A program made the position numbers and the translations under genes. A DNA stretch of 57,743 bases, taken from assembly GCA_020725605.1 (NCBI GenBank), contig DYER01000026.1, forward strand, positions 1 to 57,743, written 5' to 3'. The first letter of the stretch is position 1, and every line of letters begins with the position of its first letter. Below are positions 15,821 through 26,762 of the stretch, piece after piece. The notes under the pieces were generated by a model, which worked only from the letters and a program-made list of their open reading frames with translations, was not told where the DNA came from and searched no databases. Source of the stretch: Ammonifex sp. (GTDB taxonomy: Bacteria > Bacillota > Desulfotomaculia > Desulfotomaculales > DYER01).

Positions 15821-15849
15821 TTGACAAAGGCTGCGTTAGGTGCTATGTT
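15821..15849 (+). promoter_or_regulatory. Sigma-A promoter of the hrcA-dnaK heat-shock operon
   Basis: Perfect TTGACA (15821-15826), 17-base spacer, TATGTT (15844-15849), placed directly after the spoIIP stop and 15 bases before CIRCE. Confidence 0.85.
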
Positions 15850-15863
15850 TTATTGGAGGGCTT

Positions 15864-15890
15864 CTAGCACTCGATACATGAGAGTGCTAA
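15864..15890. promoter_or_regulatory. CIRCE operator (HrcA binding site)
   Basis: Inverted repeat of nine bases either side of a nine-base spacer: CTAGCACTC (15864-15872), spacer 15873-15881, GAGTGCTAA (15882-15890). It differs from the consensus TTAGCACTC-N9-GAGTGCTAA only in the first base. It lies between the sigma-A -10 and the hrcA start, where HrcA would block transcription of the whole operon, including the archaeal-type chaperonin. Confidence 0.95.
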
Positions 15891-15904
15891 CAGGGGTGTC
15901 CGCC

Positions 15905-16939
15905 ATGGGGATGAATGAGCGCAAGCAACGGATACTCCTTGCCATCGTTCAGGATTACGTGGCCACCGCCGAACCGGTGGGGTCCCGGACCATCGCCCGC
16001 AAGTACGGGCTCGGAATAAGCCCAGCTACCATCCGGAACGAGGTGGCGGACCTCGAAGAACTGGGGTACGTGGAACAGCCCCACACCTCGGCCGGCCGCA
16101 TCCCGTCGGAGCGGGGCTATCGTTATTACGTTGACCATTTGATGCGCCGGGAGGTCCTGAGTCCGGAAGAGGAAGAAGTTATCAAGAGCAGCTATGCACT
16201 CGCGGGGAGCGAAATTACCTCCCTGTTGCAGCAAACGGGCCGTCTGCTGGCCCGGTTGACCCGCTACACGGCCTTCGTGATGGCGCCCGTGGCAGGCCGC
16301 AGCGTGGTGCATTACGTTCAGGTGGTCCCAATGGGCCCGGCGCGGGCGGTGGTGGTCGTGGTTCTGGTCACCGGGAAGGTCCTGCACCGTTTCTGGGAGC
16401 TACCGGAAGAGGTTGAGCCGGTGGTCGTGGAGCAACTGGCCAGGGTCGTCAACGCCAGGGCCCGCGGGCTGGTACTCAACGAGGCCGTACGACGGCTCAG
16501 GGAAACCGAAATACCCCCGGGCGTGAGCAAGGGGTTGTTCATGGACCTGGTGGGCGTGCTGGCCGACATGAGCACCGGGCAGTACGAGGAACGCGTCATC
16601 ACCGAGGGCCTGTTTAACATCCTGGAACAGCCCGAATTTCGAGACGTGGAGCGGGTAAAGGTCCTGTTCGGTACTCTGGAAAAGGGAGAAGTGATCCGCG
16701 ATCTCCTGGCCAGTCACCAGGAGGAAGGCGTCACCGTCCGTATCGGAGGCGAGATTCGCTACCCCGCCATGAGGGAATGTAGCGTCGTGGTGGGTTCCTA
16801 CCACATGAAGGGTCGGGTGGCGGGCTCCCTGGCGGTACTGGGCCCCACGCGTATGGTTTATGCGCGGGTGGTGACGGTGATGGACCGCGTTGCCCGGCAG
16901 CTGAGTGCAACGCTGGACCGCCTTTACGCCGGGCGTTAG
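15905..16939 (+). CDS. hrcA: Heat-inducible transcription repressor HrcA
   Basis: Represses class I heat-shock genes by binding CIRCE; needs a chaperonin for activity in studied bacteria. 344 residues: N-terminal winged helix (MNERKQRILLAIVQDYVATAEPVGSRTIARKY...ATIRNEVADLEELGYVEQPHTSAGRIPSERGYRYYVD), then a GAF-like dimerisation domain with an inserted segment. ATG 15905 has AGGGGTG six bases upstream; ATG 15911 is an alternative, while ATG 15878 lies inside CIRCE and is rejected. First gene of the operon. Which chaperonin tunes this HrcA is a real question, because the co-transcribed one is not GroEL. Confidence 0.96.
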   Translation: MGMNERKQRILLAIVQDYVATAEPVGSRTIARKYGLGISPATIRNEVADLEELGYVEQPHTSAGRIPSERGYRYYVDHLMRREVLSPEEEEVIKSSYALAGSEITSLLQQTGRLLARLTRYTAFVMAPVAGRSVVHYVQVVPMGPARAVVVVVLVTGKVLHRFWELPEEVEPVVVEQLARVVNARARGLVLNEAVRRLRETEIPPGVSKGLFMDLVGVLADMSTGQYEERVITEGLFNILEQPEFRDVERVKVLFGTLEKGEVIRDLLASHQEEGVTVRIGGEIRYPAMRECSVVVGSYHMKGRVAGSLAVLGPTRMVYARVVTVMDRVARQLSATLDRLYAGR

Positions 16940-16951
16940 GGGGAATGGCCT

Positions 16952-18523
16952 TTGAGCCTGAAGCAACAGGCCAGCGGCAACGCCGAGGTTAACGAGCGGC
17001 TGGCCGCCTTGATGACCAACGCCAACGCCGTGCGGGCCATTGCCGCCGCGGTGGAAGGCACTCTGGGCCCGAAGGGTCTGGATACCATGCTGGTCGACAG
17101 GTTCGGCGAGGTGGTCATTACCAACGACGGAGTCACCATCCTGACCATGATGGAGGCCAACCATCCCGCGGCCAGGATGGTCATCAACACGGCCAAGGCC
17201 CAGGACGAAGAGATCGGCGACGGCACCACGACGGCCACGGTCATGGCCGGCGCGCTGGTGAGCACCGGCGTGGAGCTGGTGTCCAGAGGGGTTCCGGTCG
17301 CCCGGGTGCTGGAAGGGTTGCGGGCCGGCATACGGAGGGCCCTGGAGGTCATGCGGTCCCACGCCCAGCCCTTGGAGGGGCTGGACGATCCCCGGCTCCG
17401 CCAGGTGGCCCTGGTGGCCGGGCGGGACCACGAGGACATCGCGGACCTGGTGGTGCAGGCCGCCAGGCTCATCGGCGAGGAGAAACTCAGGGACCCGTCC
17501 TTCAAATTTGCCGATACGGTGGTGGCCGAAGAAGGAGCGGAAAACCAGGTTTTTCTGGGAGTCATCATCAACAAGGAGCGCGTGAACCGCCAGATGCCGC
17601 GCGAGCTTCGCGACGTGGCGGTGCTGGTGGTCGACGATGCCCTGGAACCGGAGGAACTGGAAGAGGAGGCCCTGGCCACCGAGGCCGGTTTTGCCCGCTA
17701 TATGGAACTGAGGAAAGAGTTCCGCGAGAACCTGCTCAAGATCCCGGCCCTGGGCGTGGGCCTGGTGCTGGTGGACCGGGGTATTGACGACGTCGCCGAG
17801 GAAATCTTCACCGACGCCGGTATCATGGCGGTCCAGAGGGTACTCCACAAGGAGTTGCGCAAAGCGGCCGAGCACACCGGGGCGCGTATGATCAAGAGGA
17901 CGGCCCTGCGAAAACCCCTGGAGGAGCTGCGCCAGTGCCTCGGGCGGGCCGGCCGGGTGTACAACGACGAAAAGCTGGAGCAGGTCTGGATCCTGGAGGG
18001 CGGCGGCAAGCCCATGGCCACGGTGCTGGTGGGGGCGGCCACCGCCGAAGTGGTGGGCGAAAGGGAGCGCATCGCCCGGGATGCCGCGGCCGCCGTGCAG
18101 GCGGCCCTCAAAGGGGGCGTGGTGCCGGGCGGAGGGGCCCTGGAACTGGCGGTGGCCCGCGAAGTGCAGAAGTTGCGCGACGACATGCGGGGCATGGCCG
18201 CCTACGGCGTGGATTGCGTGGTGGAGGGGCTGAGGCGGCCCCTGGCCCAGATCGTGTCCAACGCGGGATTCAATCCTCTGGAAAAGATTGGTGATTGCAT
18301 TGCGGCCCAGGCCGCCTCGGGTAAGATCTCCCTGGGCATCGACTGCGACACGGGTGAGATCAGGGATATGCTGGAGATGGGCGTACTGGACCCCGCCCTC
18401 GTGAAGATCCACGCCCTGAGGGCGGCCGGTGAGGTGGCCGAGGCGATCCTGCGTATCGATACCATCATCAAGAAGCGGGAGGAAAGGGACACGGGTGGGC
18501 GCGAGACCACCACGGAAGGTTGA
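16952..18523 (+). CDS. Archaeal-type (group III) chaperonin / thermosome-like
   Basis: ATP-driven folding chamber of the TCP-1/thermosome type, built-in lid and no GroES. 523 residues with the equatorial signatures LGPKGLD (38-44), NDGVTIL (58-64) and GDGTTT (89-94), and VVPGGGALE near 390-398 with the later CDTGEI. The apical part carries the group II-type protrusion region rather than GroEL features. It lacks the C-terminal Gly-Met tail. TTG start with GGGGG eight bases upstream, 12 bases after hrcA; its 3' end is followed closely by grpE. Such bacterial homologues in dnaK operons are known from Carboxydothermus and related Clostridia as group III chaperonins. Ancient transfer from Archaea is the accepted explanation. 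Codon use looks like that of its neighbours. Confidence 0.95.
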   Translation: MSLKQQASGNAEVNERLAALMTNANAVRAIAAAVEGTLGPKGLDTMLVDRFGEVVITNDGVTILTMMEANHPAARMVINTAKAQDEEIGDGTTTATVMAGALVSTGVELVSRGVPVARVLEGLRAGIRRALEVMRSHAQPLEGLDDPRLRQVALVAGRDHEDIADLVVQAARLIGEEKLRDPSFKFADTVVAEEGAENQVFLGVIINKERVNRQMPRELRDVAVLVVDDALEPEELEEEALATEAGFARYMELRKEFRENLLKIPALGVGLVLVDRGIDDVAEEIFTDAGIMAVQRVLHKELRKAAEHTGARMIKRTALRKPLEELRQCLGRAGRVYNDEKLEQVWILEGGGKPMATVLVGAATAEVVGERERIARDAAAAVQAALKGGVVPGGGALELAVAREVQKLRDDMRGMAAYGVDCVVEGLRRPLAQIVSNAGFNPLEKIGDCIAAQAASGKISLGIDCDTGEIRDMLEMGVLDPALVKIHALRAAGEVAEAILRIDTIIKKREERDTGGRETTTEG

Positions 18524-18549
18524 GCCGTCCGCCGGTGGAAGGTGAAAAC

Positions 18550-21043
<2,494 letters not shown>

Positions 21044-21070
21044 AGGGCGCACCCAGGGTGGTGGGAAGGC

Positions 21071-22213
21071 GTGGGCGGCAGGCGCGACTATTACGAGGTC
21101 CTGGGGGTCAGCCGGGACGCGAGCCAGGAAGAAATCAAGAAGGCCTATCGCAAGCTGGCGCGCCAGTATCACCCCGACGCCAATCCACAAGACAAGGACG
21201 CCGAGGCCAAATTCAAAGAGATTGCCGAAGCCTACGCCGTGTTGAGCGATCCCGAGAAGCGTGCCCAGTACGACCGTTTCGGCCACGCGGCCTTCCAGCA
21301 GGGCGGTGCCGGAGGGCCCGGTTTCGACTTCGACACCTTCGCCCGCCAGGGCTTCGGAGGATTCGACGATCTCTTCGACATGTTCTTCGAGGCCTTCGGA
21401 GGCGGGCGGGCCCGCACGCGGCCCCAAAAGGGCGCGGACCTGCGGGTGGACCTGGAACTCTCCTTCAAGGAAGCCGCCTTCGGCGTGGAAAAGGAAATCC
21501 AGGTACCGCGTTCCGAGAGGTGCGAGGTCTGCGGCGGCTCCGGCGCCGCGCCCGGGACCAAACCGGAAACCTGTCCCCTGTGCCGGGGTACCGGTCACGT
21601 ACAGTTCGCCCAGCAGACCATATTCGGCCGCATGGTCCAGACGCGTACCTGCGACCGCTGCCGCGGCGAGGGCCGCGTCATCACCCGGCCGTGCCCCAAC
21701 TGCCAGGGCAGCGGCCAGGTCCGGCGTACGCGCCGGATCCAGGTCAAGGTCCCCGCCGGCGTGGACGACGGTTTTCGCCTGCGGCTGGCGGGCGAGGGCG
21801 AGGCCGGCGCTTTGGGCGGACCGCCGGGAGACCTCTACGTCTACATCCACGTGCGGCCGCACCGTTTGTTTCAGCGTGACGGTCACGACATCTGGTGCGA
21901 GGTCAACGTTTCCTTTGTCCAGGCGGCCCTGGGGGACGAAATCAGGGTCCCCACCCTGGACGGGGAGACGATTTTGCGAATTCCCGAGGGCACGCAGACG
22001 GGTACGGTTTTCAGGCTCAAGGGCAAGGGTATTCCCTACCTCCACGGTCACGGGCGCGGTGACCAGCACGTGCGGGTAAAGGTGGTCACCCCCACGCGCC
22101 CCACCGAAAGGCAAAAGGAACTCCTGCGGGAGTTTGCCCGCCTGAGCGGCGAAGAGATGCCGCGGGAGGAGAAGGGCTTCTTCGGCCGCATGAAAGACGC
22201 CTTCATGGGTTAG
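21071..22213 (+). CDS. dnaJ: Chaperone protein DnaJ (Hsp40)
   Basis: Co-chaperone that delivers substrates to DnaK and triggers its ATPase. 380 residues, complete class A architecture: J domain with HPD (34-36), a Gly/Phe-rich region (about 75-125), four CxxCxGxG zinc repeats ([32 protein letters not shown]), two beta-sandwich domains and a C-terminal dimerisation part. GTG start at 21071 after GGAAGG with short spacing. It follows dnaK by 27 bases in the same operon. Confidence 0.97.
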   Translation: MGGRRDYYEVLGVSRDASQEEIKKAYRKLARQYHPDANPQDKDAEAKFKEIAEAYAVLSDPEKRAQYDRFGHAAFQQGGAGGPGFDFDTFARQGFGGFDDLFDMFFEAFGGGRARTRPQKGADLRVDLELSFKEAAFGVEKEIQVPRSERCEVCGGSGAAPGTKPETCPLCRGTGHVQFAQQTIFGRMVQTRTCDRCRGEGRVITRPCPNCQGSGQVRRTRRIQVKVPAGVDDGFRLRLAGEGEAGALGGPPGDLYVYIHVRPHRLFQRDGHDIWCEVNVSFVQAALGDEIRVPTLDGETILRIPEGTQTGTVFRLKGKGIPYLHGHGRGDQHVRVKVVTPTRPTERQKELLREFARLSGEEMPREEKGFFGRMKDAFMG

Positions 22214-22273
22214 GTGCCCCGCGATGGGGTCGGACCCCCAAACTTCCGGGCACGGCGGTGTGCGCAAGAGTCC

Positions 22274-23161
22274 ATGAAATGGCTTGAGGTTACCGTACGC
22301 GTAGTCCCCACCGAGGCAGAACTGGTGGGCAACGTCTTCCTGGAGCTGGGCAGTGGCGGGGTGGTTGTAGCAGACCCCGCCTCTGTTTTAGACCCCCGCC
22401 TGAGGGTGACCGGGTATTTTACGGTGGACCGGGATCTGCCGGCCAGAATGGCGGCTTTGCGCCGTTTCGTGGGCTCGGTTCTGAGGGGCGCCGGGATTGT
22501 GGTCCGCGAGGTGGACGCGGCCGGGTGGGCCAACTGGCGCGAGGTCTGGCGTCCGGTGGCCGTGGGCCGGCGGTTGCTGGTCAGGCCGCCCTGGGCGGCG
22601 GAGGCCGAGAACCGGCGCGCGGAACCCTGTGCTCCGGCCGGCACCGGCGGGCGTATCGTGGTGGAAATCGAGCCCGGCCCGGCCTTCGGGTACGACCACC
22701 CCACCACGATCCTGTGCCTCGAATTCCTGGAGGAGTGCGTCAGGGGCGGGGAGCGGGTGGCCGACGTGGGGACCGGATCCGGCATCCTGGCCATTGCCGC
22801 CGCGCGGCTGGGGGCGGCCCGGGTACTGGCGGTGGACTCGGATCCGGTGGCGGTGCGCGCCGCGCGGGAGAACGTGGCCCGGAACGGCGTGACGGCACTG
22901 GTTACGGTTTGCGAGGGATACCTGCTGGACGGGGTGAGGGGCCCCTTTGACCTCGTGGTGGCCAACCTGACCCTCGAGGCGATCGGGGAACTGTTGCCTG
23001 CGGCGGCCGGGGTGCTGGTGCCGGGGGGCCGGCTCATTGCCTCGGGCCTTGTGAGGTGCAGGCGGGACGAGGTATTCGGGGCCCTGGCCGGGGGAGGCTT
23101 CGGGCTGGCCGGGGAGCGGACCGCCGGCGGGTGGCTGGCTTTCGTTGCCGAACGGGGGTGA
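22274..23161 (+). CDS. prmA: Ribosomal protein L11 methyltransferase
   Basis: Trimethylates ribosomal protein uL11 using S-adenosylmethionine. 295 residues: N-terminal substrate domain (KWLEVTVRVVPTEAELVGNVFLELG), a linker carrying a WRPVAVGRRLLVRPPW segment, and a Rossmann methyltransferase domain with motif I VADVGTGSGILAIAAARLGA and the acceptor-site motif VVANLTLEAI. ATG 22274 is the homologous start, though its ribosome site (AAGAG) is weak; coupling with dnaJ 60 bases upstream is likely. The dnaJ-prmA-rsmE-mtaB order is standard in Clostridia. Confidence 0.95.
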   Translation: MKWLEVTVRVVPTEAELVGNVFLELGSGGVVVADPASVLDPRLRVTGYFTVDRDLPARMAALRRFVGSVLRGAGIVVREVDAAGWANWREVWRPVAVGRRLLVRPPWAAEAENRRAEPCAPAGTGGRIVVEIEPGPAFGYDHPTTILCLEFLEECVRGGERVADVGTGSGILAIAAARLGAARVLAVDSDPVAVRAARENVARNGVTALVTVCEGYLLDGVRGPFDLVVANLTLEAIGELLPAAAGVLVPGGRLIASGLVRCRRDEVFGALAGGGFGLAGERTAGGWLAFVAERG

Positions 23162-23165
23162 GGCC

Positions 23166-23906
23166 GTGCCGCACTTTTTCGTGGCGCCGGAGGCCGTGGC
23201 GGACGGTCGGGTTTCAATCACCGGTCCGGACGTGCGCCACATTGCACGCGTGTTGCGGATGGGGCCCGGGGATTACCTCACGGTGTCGGACGGACGATTT
23301 TTCTACCGCGTGGAAATCAGGTCCGTCCGGCGGCAAGAGGTGGAGGCGGTGGTGCACGAACAGTGGGAGGCCGCCGTTGAGCCGCGTTACCGGGTACGGC
23401 TGGTCCAGGGGGTTCCGAAGGGGGATAAAATGGACTCCGTGGTACGGCAGGCCACCGAGGTGGGCGCGGTGGAGATCGTCCCCCTGCTCTCGAGGTACGT
23501 AATACCCGAGCGAGCCCCCGAGGTCTGGGACCGGCGGGTGGAGCGCTGGCGGCGCATCGCCCGTGAGGCCGCGAAAAGTAGCGGCCGGGCCGTGGTACCC
23601 CGCGTGCGGGAGCCGGCCGGATGGGAGGAGGTGCTCGCGCTGCTCGGGCCCGGGACTTTGGGTATACTACCCTGGGAACAGGCCGCGGGGCCGAGTTTGC
23701 GGCAGCTGTTGCACCGTCACCCGCTGCCCCGCGATATCTACGTTCTGATCGGGCCCGAGGGCGGGTTCGCGACCGAGGAAGTGGAGCGGGCACGGGCCGC
23801 CGGGGCGCTCATCGTCTCCCTTGGCCCGCGCCTGCTAAGGACCGAAACGGCCGGGCCCCTCACGGTGGGCCTGATCCTGTACGAGGTCGGCGACATGGGA
23901 GGCTAG
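23166..23906 (+). CDS. rsmE: 16S rRNA m3U1498 methyltransferase
   Basis: Methylates N3 of U1498 in 16S rRNA. 246 residues: N-terminal PUA-like RNA-binding domain (PHFFVAPEAV...GPDVRHIARVLRMGPGD) and C-terminal SPOUT knot with QGVPKGDKMDSVVRQATEVG, LIGPEGGF and LGPRLLRTETA, the cofactor loops of the RsmE group. GTG start behind GGGGGTGA, five bases after the prmA stop. Member of the extended dnaK operon; mtaB follows six bases after its stop. Confidence 0.95.
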   Translation: MPHFFVAPEAVADGRVSITGPDVRHIARVLRMGPGDYLTVSDGRFFYRVEIRSVRRQEVEAVVHEQWEAAVEPRYRVRLVQGVPKGDKMDSVVRQATEVGAVEIVPLLSRYVIPERAPEVWDRRVERWRRIAREAAKSSGRAVVPRVREPAGWEEVLALLGPGTLGILPWEQAAGPSLRQLLHRHPLPRDIYVLIGPEGGFATEEVERARAAGALIVSLGPRLLRTETAGPLTVGLILYEVGDMGG

Positions 23907-23911
23907 GGTTT

Positions 23912-25252
23912 TTGCGCAGAGTCAGCATATGCACCCTGGGATGCAAGGCTAATCAGGCGGACTCGGCCGCCCTGGCCGGGCTCTTTCGGGAGCGCGGCTA
24001 CGAGGTGGTGGAGTTTCCGGCGCCCGCCGACGTGTACGTAATCAACACGTGTACGGTCACGCATCTGGGAGACAAGAAGTCGCGCCAGATGATCCGCCGT
24101 GCGGTCCGCGCCAACCCCGACGCGGTGGTGGTGGTGACGGGGTGCTACGCCCAGGTGGCGCCGGAGGCCGTGGCCGGCCTGCCCGGCGTACGGCTGGTGG
24201 TGGGCACCGCGGACCGCGGGCAACTGGTGGACCTGGTGGAACAGGTGGCGCGTACCGGGCGGCCCCGCGTGCTGGTGGGGGATCCTCGCCGCCGGCGGGA
24301 ATTCGAAGAATTGGGGCCGGCTTTCTTTGATACGCGGGCCCGGGCCTGGGTGAAGATCCAGGACGGGTGCGATAATTCTTGCACCTACTGCATCGTGCCG
24401 CGGGCCAGGGGACCGGTGCGGAGTCGCCGGCCCGAGGGCGTGCTGCGCGAGGTCCAGCGCCTGATAGGGGAAGGGTACAGGGAGATCGTGCTGACCGGCA
24501 TCCACATCGGCGCCTACGGCCAGGACCTGGGGGATGCGGGCCTGGTGGACCTCCTGCGCCGGCTGATAAACCTGCCGGGCTTAAAGCGCCTGCGGCTCAG
24601 TTCCATCGAACCCCCCGAGGTGACTCCGGAACTGATCCACTTCATGGCGGACTCTCCCGTCATCTGCCGGCACCTTCACATTCCCCTGCAGAGTGCCGAC
24701 GACGGGATTTTGCTCCGCATGGGACGCCGCTACACCGGTGAGGAGTATCGCCGGCTGGTGGAGGCAATTAAAGGGCGGATTCCCGGCGTGGCCATTACCA
24801 CGGACGTCATGGTGGGTTTTCCCGGGGAGGACGAGGACGCCTTCCGGCGCACCAGGGAGTTCGTGGAAACCGTGGGCTTCGCCCGCACCCACGTTTTCCA
24901 GTACTCGCGGCGGCCGGGCACGCCCGCGGCCGGCTTTGCGGACCAGGTTCCACCCGCGGTCAAGGAGGAGCGCAGCCGGGAGATGATCGCCGTGGCGGCG
25001 CGTGCGGCCCGCCGTTTCGCGGAGCAATTCGTGGGAGCCACCATGGAGGTGCTGGTAGAGAGGTCGAGGGATCGGGGCTGGTGGGAGGGTCTGACCGACA
25101 ACTACCTGCGCGTCCTGTTCCGGAACGGTGAGCAGCTGGAGGGCCAACTGGTGGCCGTACGGTTGATCGGCCTCGCCGGTACGGTTTTACTGGGTGAAGG
25201 GTGCGAAAAAGGGACTGACCGGGGGAGGAATTGCGGCGGCGCCGTTGAATAG
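23912..25252 (+). CDS. mtaB: tRNA t6A37 methylthiotransferase MtaB
   Basis: Radical-SAM enzyme that adds a methylthio group to N6-threonylcarbamoyladenosine-37 of tRNAs. 446 residues: N-terminal UPF0004 domain with cluster cysteines in CTLGCKANQAD, NTCTVT and VTGCYAQ; radical-SAM core with the CxxxCxxC motif CDNSCTYC, followed by IVPRARGPVRSR; C-terminal TRAM-like domain. TTG 23912 begins the conserved segment and has GGAGG nine bases upstream. The last about 15 residues (CEKGTDRGRNCGGAVE) look non-conserved. Last clear member of the hrcA-dnaK-prmA unit. Confidence 0.95.
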   Translation: MRRVSICTLGCKANQADSAALAGLFRERGYEVVEFPAPADVYVINTCTVTHLGDKKSRQMIRRAVRANPDAVVVVTGCYAQVAPEAVAGLPGVRLVVGTADRGQLVDLVEQVARTGRPRVLVGDPRRRREFEELGPAFFDTRARAWVKIQDGCDNSCTYCIVPRARGPVRSRRPEGVLREVQRLIGEGYREIVLTGIHIGAYGQDLGDAGLVDLLRRLINLPGLKRLRLSSIEPPEVTPELIHFMADSPVICRHLHIPLQSADDGILLRMGRRYTGEEYRRLVEAIKGRIPGVAITTDVMVGFPGEDEDAFRRTREFVETVGFARTHVFQYSRRPGTPAAGFADQVPPAVKEERSREMIAVAARAARRFAEQFVGATMEVLVERSRDRGWWEGLTDNYLRVLFRNGEQLEGQLVAVRLIGLAGTVLLGEGCEKGTDRGRNCGGAVE

Positions 25253-25279
25253 AATGTTAGACCCGGGGGAGGTAGGGGA

Positions 25280-25624
25280 ATGAATTCCTGCATCTTCTGT
25301 CAGATCGTACAGAAGGAGATTCCGGCCGAGATCCTGTACGAGGACGACCGGCTGATCGTATTCAGGGATATCAAACCCACGGCGCCGGTGCACCTCCTTT
25401 TCGTTCCCAAAAAGCACATCCCGACCCTGATGGACCTGACCGAGGAAGATGCCCAGGTTATCGGTCACCTGCATTTGGTGTCCACCCGGCTGGCCCGGGA
25501 ATTGGGATTGGTCGGCCGCGGTTTCCGCATGGTGACCAACTACGAGAAGGACGGCGGCCAGCTCATCTACCATCTTCACTACCACTTCCTGGGAGGACGC
25601 CCCCTGCAGTGGCCACCGGGTTAG
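25280..25624 (+). CDS. HIT-family protein (HINT-type), first copy
   Basis: Small nucleotide hydrolase, probably a purine nucleoside phosphoramidase of the HINT type. 114 residues with the histidine triad [10 protein letters not shown] (His98, His100 catalytic, His102) and N-terminal CIFCQIV cysteines found in many bacterial HINT proteins. ATG with GGGGGAGG upstream. It lies between mtaB and rpsU, a standard neighbourhood in Clostridia. A second, different HIT gene follows rpsU 300 bases later. Confidence 0.94.
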   Translation: MNSCIFCQIVQKEIPAEILYEDDRLIVFRDIKPTAPVHLLFVPKKHIPTLMDLTEEDAQVIGHLHLVSTRLARELGLVGRGFRMVTNYEKDGGQLIYHLHYHFLGGRPLQWPPG

Positions 25625-25658
25625 GGGAGAGCAAGTACGCACGGGGGGAGGGACGGTA

Positions 25659-25835
25659 ATGGCGGAAGTCCGGGTTGGCAAAGACGAGACGCTCGACCAA
25701 GCCCTCCGTCGCTTTAAGCGCTCCTGCCAGCGGGCAGGGGTTTTTGCCGAGGCCAGGCGCCACGAGCATTACGAACCGCCGAGCGTGCGCCGCAAGAAAA
25801 AGTCGGAGGCCGCCCGCAAACGACGGTATCGCTAG
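25659..25835 (+). CDS. rpsU: 30S ribosomal protein bS21
   Basis: Ribosomal protein near the anti-Shine-Dalgarno end of 16S rRNA. 58 residues: [20 protein letters not shown], then [22 protein letters not shown] and the very basic [13 protein letters not shown] tail, exactly the family pattern. ATG at 25659 with GGGGGGAGG about 7 bases upstream. It lies inside a longer open frame of the downstream HIT gene in another phase, so it is easily missed. A hairpin with T-run follows. Confidence 0.96.
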   Translation: MAEVRVGKDETLDQALRRFKRSCQRAGVFAEARRHEHYEPPSVRRKKKSEAARKRRYR

Positions 25836-25874
25836 TCCAGGTACCGGCGCGGCTGTTTTCACGGGTTTAACTCG

Positions 25875-25908
25875 GGCGGGGACCCCGCGGGGGCTCCGCC
25901 GTGTTTTT
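25875..25908 (+). terminator. Possible terminator after rpsU
   Basis: GGCGG (25875-25879) can pair with CCGCC (25896-25900), with further GC pairing inside, followed by GTGTTTTT (25901-25908). It separates rpsU from the second HIT gene. Moderate by eye only. Confidence 0.4.
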
Positions 25909-25929
25909 CGTCCGGGGAGAGGTTTAGCC

Positions 25930-26409
25930 GTGCCCCGCACCTGCGCGTTCTGCAAAATCGTCCACGGGGAGGCGCAAGCCTACATCGTATTCGAAGACGA
26001 ACTTTCCCTGGCTTTTCTGGACCTGCGGCCGCTCTTCCCGGGTCATTTGCTGCTGGTTCCCAGGGAGCACTACCAGACCCTGGTCGACCTGCCCCCTTCT
26101 TTTGTCGCACCTCTGTTTGCCAACGTGCGCCTGCTGGCTCGGGCGGTGGAGGAGGGCCTGGGGGCCCAGGGTTCCTTCGTGGCCATCAACAACCGGGTGA
26201 GCCAGAGCGTGCCGCACCTGCACATCCACGTGGTACCCCGGCAAAAGAAAGACGGACTGCGGGGCTTTTTCTGGCCCCGACGGCGATACAGGGACAGGGA
26301 AGCCATCCTGGAGGTACAGACCGCCTTGCGTTCCGCCATAAATCGGCTGCGGACCCCGCAGGTGGGGGCGGTGGGGGACGGTCCAAACGGCCGTGGGCCG
26401 CTGGTCTAA
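25930..26409 (+). CDS. HIT-family protein (GalT-like/Fhit-like), second copy
   Basis: Second histidine-triad protein, 159 residues with triad PHLHIHVVP (His96, His98, His100), N-terminal CAFCKIV and the extended C-terminus (RGFFWPRRRY...) that distinguishes it from the short HINT copy upstream. Such longer HIT proteins are often diadenosine-polyphosphate or adenylylsulfate hydrolases, but specificity cannot be read here. GTG 25930 has GGGGAGAGG seven bases upstream; the frame opens to 25675 only because it overlaps rpsU in another phase. Confidence 0.9.
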   Translation: MPRTCAFCKIVHGEAQAYIVFEDELSLAFLDLRPLFPGHLLLVPREHYQTLVDLPPSFVAPLFANVRLLARAVEEGLGAQGSFVAINNRVSQSVPHLHIHVVPRQKKDGLRGFFWPRRRYRDREAILEVQTALRSAINRLRTPQVGAVGDGPNGRGPLV

Positions 26410-26451
26410 ACCGGCGATTGCCGGGGCACCTTAGTTCCGGGGGATCTGGCC

Positions 26452-26742
26452 ATGGAAGATGGGGTGCTCCGGTTGTTTGCGGAAAGGGTTAAGGCCCTGA
26501 CCCTGGCCATGGAAAAGATGAAGCTGGCCGAGTACGTCAATCTGCTCGAGCGGCCGTGGCGGCTGATGTACATTAACTTCCTGGCCGGGCTGGCGCGCGG
26601 GGTGGGCACGGCGGTGGGCTTCACGCTACTCGCCGCCCTGGTGGTATATATTCTGCGGTGGCTGGTAATGCTCCATTTACCGGGTATCAGCGGCTTCATC
26701 GCCGAAATCGTGCGTATGGTCCAGCTGCGCCTGGGATACTAA
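26452..26742 (+). CDS. DUF5665-type membrane protein
   Basis: 96 residues of unknown function. An amphipathic N-terminal helix (about 5-35, KALTLAMEKMKLAEYVNLLERPWRL) is followed by a membrane region with a Gly-rich first helix (about 40-65, NFLAGLARGVGTAVGFTLLAALVVYI) and a second hydrophobic segment. This matches my memory of DUF5665, a family of Clostridia and Bacilli. ATG with GGGGGAT upstream. It lies between the second HIT gene and the DksA-like gene, all on the same strand. Confidence 0.75.
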   Translation: MEDGVLRLFAERVKALTLAMEKMKLAEYVNLLERPWRLMYINFLAGLARGVGTAVGFTLLAALVVYILRWLVMLHLPGISGFIAEIVRMVQLRLGY

Positions 26743-26762
26743 GGCCGGGGGGGCCAGAGGCT

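Noticed and set aside
16400..18412. 670-codon open frame on the minus strand across hrcA and the chaperonin
   Set aside because: Antisense shadow of strongly conserved plus-strand genes in GC-rich DNA; composition is His/Gln/Pro/Gly-rich and no family is recognised.
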